Source: Sphingomonadales bacterium (GTDB taxonomy: Bacteria > Pseudomonadota > Alphaproteobacteria > Sphingomonadales > Sphingomonadaceae). From it: a DNA stretch of 8,513 nucleotides. The position numbers and the translations under genes were made by a program. The stretch's first letter is position 1. The number at the start of each line of letters is the position of its first letter. The stretch lies in the NCBI GenBank assembly GCA_018971065.1, contig JAGWVC010000135.1, positions 1 through 8,513 on the forward strand, given 5' to 3'. The notes beneath the pieces are model-generated. The model saw only the letters and a list, made by a program, of their open reading frames with translations. It did not search any database and had not been told where the DNA came from. Of the stretch, positions 5,534 through 8,513 are shown piece after piece.

Positions 5534-6877
5534 ATGACCGCGATCGACATCGCCGAAAACACACGGATGAGCGATGACATTCCCACCGCCGAGCTGAACT
5601 GGAAGATCGGCGTCGATCGCTACACCTGCCCCGAATACCAGGCGCGTGAGCGTGAGCAGGTCTGGATGAAGACCTGGCAGATCGTCGGCCGCGTCGATGA
5701 ACTGCCGAATGCGGGCGACTGGAAGGTCCACCAGCTTTTCGACCAGTCGTTCGTCATCGTGCGCGGCCAGGACGGTATGCTGCGCGGCTTCGTCAACGCC
5801 TGCCGCCATCGCGGCAACGTGCTGTGCGACGCGGCAAAAGGCCACGCCGGCCGCTTCACCTGCCCCTATCACCTCTGGACCTTCGGCCTCGACGGCCGCC
5901 TGCTCGCGGTCGCCCGCCCCGACCTGGTGGGTGATATCGACAAGTCCGCCCACGGCCTGATCGCGGTCCCGGTCGATACCTTCGCCGGCTTCATCTTCCT
6001 GAACCCGGACCGGAACGCCGCGCCGCTGGCCGAATTCCTCGGCCACGACGTCAGCAAGCGCCTCGCCGCCTACCGGCTCGACGAGATGGTTCCGGTCGGC
6101 ATGGACGTGCGCGAGGCGCTCGATTGCAACTGGAAGGTGGTGATCGACGCGTTCTCGGAAGGCTACCACATCATCGGCGTGCATCCCGAACTGCTCGCCG
6201 TCATCGACCTTGAAGCCGGCAACAGCCGCCACGGCTTCTTCGGCGATCACGGCATGGCGGTCTCGCCGTTCGAGGTGAAGCGCACGCACGAAACCGGGCT
6301 CGAGGCGCAGGTGGACGGCATCCGCAGCCTGCCCGGCACCTTCCCCACCGTCACCGAAGTGCTGCCCCGCTTCGAGGAACTCGTCGCCGCCCACCGCGAT
6401 GCCGCCGGCGAACTCCGCTTCCCGGCAGGCGTCACCGTCCGCACCCTGCTCCAGCAGGCCACCCGCGAAACCCTCACCGCCAAGGGCATGGACGTCACCG
6501 GCCTCGCCGATGAGCAGATGAGCGACAGCCAGGGCTGGTTCCTGTTCCCCAACTTCTTCATGACCATCCGTGCCGGCGAGGCGACGACGATCATGGCCCG
6601 GCCGCACCCCAGTGGCGATCCCAACAAGTGCGTGTGGCACTGCACGGCATACATGTGGCTGCCCGAGCCGCTGCGAGCCCAGTATCGTGCCGAGCTGGTC
6701 GATGTGCAGGAACCCGGCTCCTACCCCTACTTCCTCGCGCTCCAGCAGGATTACGACCAGATGCAGCGCCAGCAGCGCGGCCTGCGCAACGGCGCGCTCG
6801 AAACGCTGTCGCTGGTGCGCGAGGAGATGAGCATCGCCCGCTTCCACGCGGTGCTCGATCGCCACATGGCGGGCTGA
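5534..6877 (+). CDS. Rieske non-heme iron aromatic ring-hydroxylating oxygenase, alpha subunit
   Basis: The 447-residue length is normal for a ring-hydroxylating oxygenase large subunit. The N-terminal Rieske domain binds [2Fe-2S] with C90-x-H92 in NACRHRG and C110-x2-H113 in CPYHLW, 17 residues apart. The C-terminal SRPBCC-type catalytic domain starts with NWKVVIDAFSEGYH (199-212), giving Asp205 as the bridging residue, H212 and H217 as iron ligands, and D406 in QQDYDQM eight residues before Q414-R-G as the third ligand. These enzymes hydroxylate or demethylate aromatic or related substrates with O2 and electrons from a ferredoxin. The ATG at 5534 has GGGAGA six bases before it. The frame continues upstream to a GTG at 5411, but that part is Arg/Pro-rich, lacks a ribosome site and is not family-like. 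No beta subunit, ferredoxin or reductase gene is near, so it is probably a homomeric oxygenase using shared electron carriers. It converges with the dehydrogenase gene, 9 bases apart. Confidence 0.94.
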   Translation: MTAIDIAENTRMSDDIPTAELNWKIGVDRYTCPEYQAREREQVWMKTWQIVGRVDELPNAGDWKVHQLFDQSFVIVRGQDGMLRGFVNACRHRGNVLCDAAKGHAGRFTCPYHLWTFGLDGRLLAVARPDLVGDIDKSAHGLIAVPVDTFAGFIFLNPDRNAAPLAEFLGHDVSKRLAAYRLDEMVPVGMDVREALDCNWKVVIDAFSEGYHIIGVHPELLAVIDLEAGNSRHGFFGDHGMAVSPFEVKRTHETGLEAQVDGIRSLPGTFPTVTEVLPRFEELVAAHRDAAGELRFPAGVTVRTLLQQATRETLTAKGMDVTGLADEQMSDSQGWFLFPNFFMTIRAGEATTIMARPHPSGDPNKCVWHCTAYMWLPEPLRAQYRAELVDVQEPGSYPYFLALQQDYDQMQRQQRGLRNGALETLSLVREEMSIARFHAVLDRHMAG

Positions 6878-6886
6878 GCCGCCGGC

Positions 6887-7666
6887 TTACCCGTTCCGCA
6901 AGTGCGCCCCGGCGTCGACCAGCACGGTCTCGCCGGTGGTGTGCCGCGCCGCCCGCGATCCCAGGAACAGCGCGGTTTCGGCCACGCTTTCGGGGGTGGT
7001 GTACTCCTTCAGCGGGGAATTCGCCGCCACCTTGTCGCGCAGGCCCGCCGCCCCGCCGTGATAGCCGATCTTGTCGAACCACGGGCTGTCGATGAACCCG
7101 GGGCAGATCGCGTTGACCCGCACCTTCGGCGCCAGCGCGATCGCCAGCGCCTTGGTCATCGCGTTCAGCGCGCCCTTGGAGGCGGTATAGGCAATCGACG
7201 AACCACTCCCCGTGATGCCCGCCAGCGACGATGTCATCACCACCATCGCCACCCCGGCCGCCTCCAGCAGCGGCTGCGCGGCGCGGGTCATCTGGTAGGC
7301 GCCGATCACGTTGGTGCGATAGATCGCCAGGAAATCCTCGTCGCTGATCCCGTCCAGTTTGCCATAGGGCGCCAGCCGCGTCGTCCCGGCGTTGTTGAAC
7401 AGCGCGTCGATCCGCCCGAACGGCGCCGCCGCCCCGGCCACCCGCCGGCAATCCGCGTCGCTGCCCACGTCGCCCTGCGCCAGCACCGCTTCGGCCCCGG
7501 CCTCCCGCACCTGCCGCGCGGTCTCCTCCGCCTCGGCGGTGCTGCTGGCATAGTTGATCACCACCGCCCGCGCGCCCTGCCGCGCCGCGCCCACGGCGAT
7601 GGCGCGGCCCAGCCCGGTGGAGGCGCCGGTGACGAGAACGATGGAATCGGCATAAGGCTGGTGCAT
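6887..7666 (-). CDS. Short-chain dehydrogenase/reductase (classical SDR)
   Basis: The 259-residue protein is a classical SDR with a full set of motifs: TGASTGLG (13-20) binds the dinucleotide, NNAG (91-94) stabilises the central sheet, and N119, S147, Y160 and K164 (YTASK) form the catalytic tetrad. PGFIDSPWF (189-197) starts the substrate loop, and GETVLVDAGAHLRNG closes the protein in the usual way. SDRs of this type oxidise alcohols or dihydrodiols, or reduce ketones, with NAD(H) or NADP(H); FabG-like reductases are the closest general class. Beside a Rieske oxygenase an alcohol or diol dehydrogenase step is plausible but not shown. AGGG (complement of 7674-7677) lies 7 bases before the ATG, a modest ribosome site. 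It converges with the Rieske gene and is divergent from rsh by 136 bases. Because it is on the opposite strand from the Rieske gene it is not in an operon with it. Confidence 0.93.
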   Translation of the reverse strand: MHQPYADSIVLVTGASTGLGRAIAVGAARQGARAVVINYASSTAEAEETARQVREAGAEAVLAQGDVGSDADCRRVAGAAAPFGRIDALFNNAGTTRLAPYGKLDGISDEDFLAIYRTNVIGAYQMTRAAQPLLEAAGVAMVVMTSSLAGITGSGSSIAYTASKGALNAMTKALAIALAPKVRVNAICPGFIDSPWFDKIGYHGGAAGLRDKVAANSPLKEYTTPESVAETALFLGSRAARHTTGETVLVDAGAHLRNG

Positions 7667-7778
7667 CCCCGCACCCTGCCACGCCCGCGCCCACCCGCCA
7701 ATCGCGCCCGCGGGAACTGCATCGCCCCGAAATCGCCTTTATTGTCGTTCCGGGCGCGTAACCCCTTGCCCTGCACCG

Positions 7779-7800
7779 CCGCCTTCGCCCATCTAGGCGG
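7779..7800 (+). promoter_or_regulatory. Possible hairpin holding the rsh ribosome-binding site
   Basis: CCGCCT (7779-7784) is the exact complement of AGGCGG (7795-7800), with ten bases between. The right arm is the only Shine-Dalgarno-like sequence for rsh and ends two bases before its ATG, so pairing would limit translation. A six-base GC-rich stem can arise by chance at this GC content. The rest of the 136-base gap (7667-7802) shows no promoter I can place with confidence. Confidence 0.3.
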
Positions 7801-7802
7801 TA

Positions 7803-8513
7803 ATGCTCCGTCAGTACGAACTCGTCGAACGCGTGAAGGAATACGCGCCGGACGCGGATGAGGCCCTGCTCAACCGCGCCTATGTCTATACCGTCCAGAA
7901 GCACGGCACCCAGAAGCGCGCCAGCGGCGACCCCTACTTCTCGCACCCGGTCGAAGTCGCCGGGCTGATGACCGAGCTGAAGCTCGACCAGGAAACCATC
8001 ATCACCGCGCTGCTCCACGACACGGTCGAGGACACGCTGGCGACGATCGACGAGATCGAGCGCTACTTCGGCGCCGACATCGCCCGGCTGGTCGATGGCG
8101 TCACCAAGCTCTCGAAGATCGAGGTGATGACCGAGAGCGAGCGCGCCGCCGAAAACCTGCGCAAGTTCCTGCTGGCGATGAGCGAGGATCTGCGCGTGCT
8201 GCTGGTCAAGCTGGCCGACCGGCTGCACAACATGCGCACGCTCCACTTCATCAAGAGCGAGGACAAGCGCCGCCGCATCGCCCGCGAGACGATGGACATC
8301 TATGCCCCGCTGGCCGAACGCGTCGGCATGTACGAATACATGCGCGAGATGCAGCTCCTCGCGTTTGAGCAGATCGAACCCGAAGGCTATGCCACCATCA
8401 CCGGCCGGCTGGCGCAGATCCGCAACCAGGAAGGCGGCCAGGTTGGCCAGATCGCGCTGTCGATCAAGCAGGCGCTGGCCGAGGCGGGGCTGCGCGTCGA
8501 AGTCTCGGGGCGC
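7803..8513 (+). CDS. rsh: Bifunctional (p)ppGpp synthetase/hydrolase (RelA/SpoT homologue), N-terminal part
   Basis: The frame runs off the right edge after 237 codons; the full protein is about 700 residues. Rsh makes and degrades (p)ppGpp, the stringent-response alarmone; alphaproteobacteria usually have one long bifunctional copy. The visible part is the hydrolase (HD) domain: H48 in SHPVEVA, H72-D73 in ALLHDTVEDT with E76 and D77, and D139 with N143 in KLADRLHNMRTL are the metal and catalytic residues, each five positions lower than in the Streptococcus Rel enzyme. All are present, so hydrolase activity is expected. Residues about 160-200 are the connecting helices (MDIYAPLAERVGMYEYM), and the final VSGR is the entry to the synthetase domain, which lies outside. 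The ATG at 7803 is the first possible start: an in-frame TAG sits at 7794-7796. This housekeeping gene marks the right end of the accessory region. Confidence 0.96.
   Translation, partial: MLRQYELVERVKEYAPDADEALLNRAYVYTVQKHGTQKRASGDPYFSHPVEVAGLMTELKLDQETIITALLHDTVEDTLATIDEIERYFGADIARLVDGVTKLSKIEVMTESERAAENLRKFLLAMSEDLRVLLVKLADRLHNMRTLHFIKSEDKRRRIARETMDIYAPLAERVGMYEYMREMQLLAFEQIEPEGYATITGRLAQIRNQEGGQVGQIALSIKQALAEAGLRVEVSGR

Noticed and set aside
5402..6865. Long - strand open frame opposite the Rieske gene
   Set aside because: The sense strand has every Rieske and iron-ligand motif; the antisense translation has none and is typical of GC-rich mirror frames.
6868..6883. GGCGG / CCGCC hairpin at the Rieske stop as a bidirectional terminator
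   Set aside because: The stem has only five pairs and no T run on either side; such short GC-rich repeats are frequent here by chance.
6591..8246. Long - strand open frame across the SDR and rsh region
   Set aside because: It is antisense to rsh and a shifted frame of the SDR gene; its composition is Arg/Gly/Ala-rich without domains.
1..8513. tRNA, rRNA, CRISPR array or prophage genes
   Set aside because: No cloverleaf-like segment, rRNA-like stretch, regularly spaced repeats or phage protein was seen on either strand by reading.

Overview
The window reads as chromosomal DNA from a sphingomonad (Alphaproteobacteria, Sphingomonadaceae; Novosphingobium- or Sphingobium-like, genus not resolved). 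The strongest evidence is the partial gene at the left edge, which closely resembles the C-terminus of the Sphingomonas serine palmitoyltransferase, the enzyme that starts sphingolipid synthesis. High GC content and a single long bifunctional RelA/SpoT-type gene at the right edge fit this.

Layout, left to right. (1) 1-252: end of spt. (2) 253-319: a short AT-rich spacer, almost all of it one long inverted repeat, leading into a lone nucleotidyltransferase-fold gene of the GSU2403 type (320-1300, + strand). (3) 3781-1302, - strand: a three-gene operon, read as TfdA/TauD-type 2-oxoglutarate dioxygenase, alpha/beta-hydrolase-fold protein, SnoaL/NTF2-fold protein. A strong hairpin lies between the first two genes. 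(4) 3861-4580, + strand: an IclR-family regulator divergent from that operon; the shared 79-bp promoter region holds two overlapping palindromes. (5) 5384-4593, - strand: a membrane-anchored LytTR transcription factor. (6) 5534-6877, + strand: a Rieske ring-hydroxylating oxygenase alpha subunit. (7) 7666-6887, - strand: a classical short-chain dehydrogenase. (8) 7803 to the right edge: the N-terminal hydrolase domain of the stringent-response enzyme Rsh.

Inferred function: genes 3 to 7 look like an accessory catabolic island flanked by housekeeping genes (spt and rsh). It combines two mechanistically different iron oxygenases, a dehydrogenase, a hydrolase-fold protein, a SnoaL-fold protein and an IclR regulator, a set typical of sphingomonad clusters for aromatic or other xenobiotic compounds. 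The substrate cannot be read from sequence. No ferredoxin or reductase for the Rieske oxygenase lies in the window, so electron transfer must be supplied from elsewhere.

The points most worth a second look are the inverted repeat that buries the nucleotidyltransferase start codon, the apparent lack of a catalytic histidine in the hydrolase-fold protein, the structured spacer inside the tfdA-like operon, and the paired palindromes in the iclR control region. I found no tRNA, rRNA, CRISPR array, transposase or insertion sequence, and no gene-free stretch over 300 bases.
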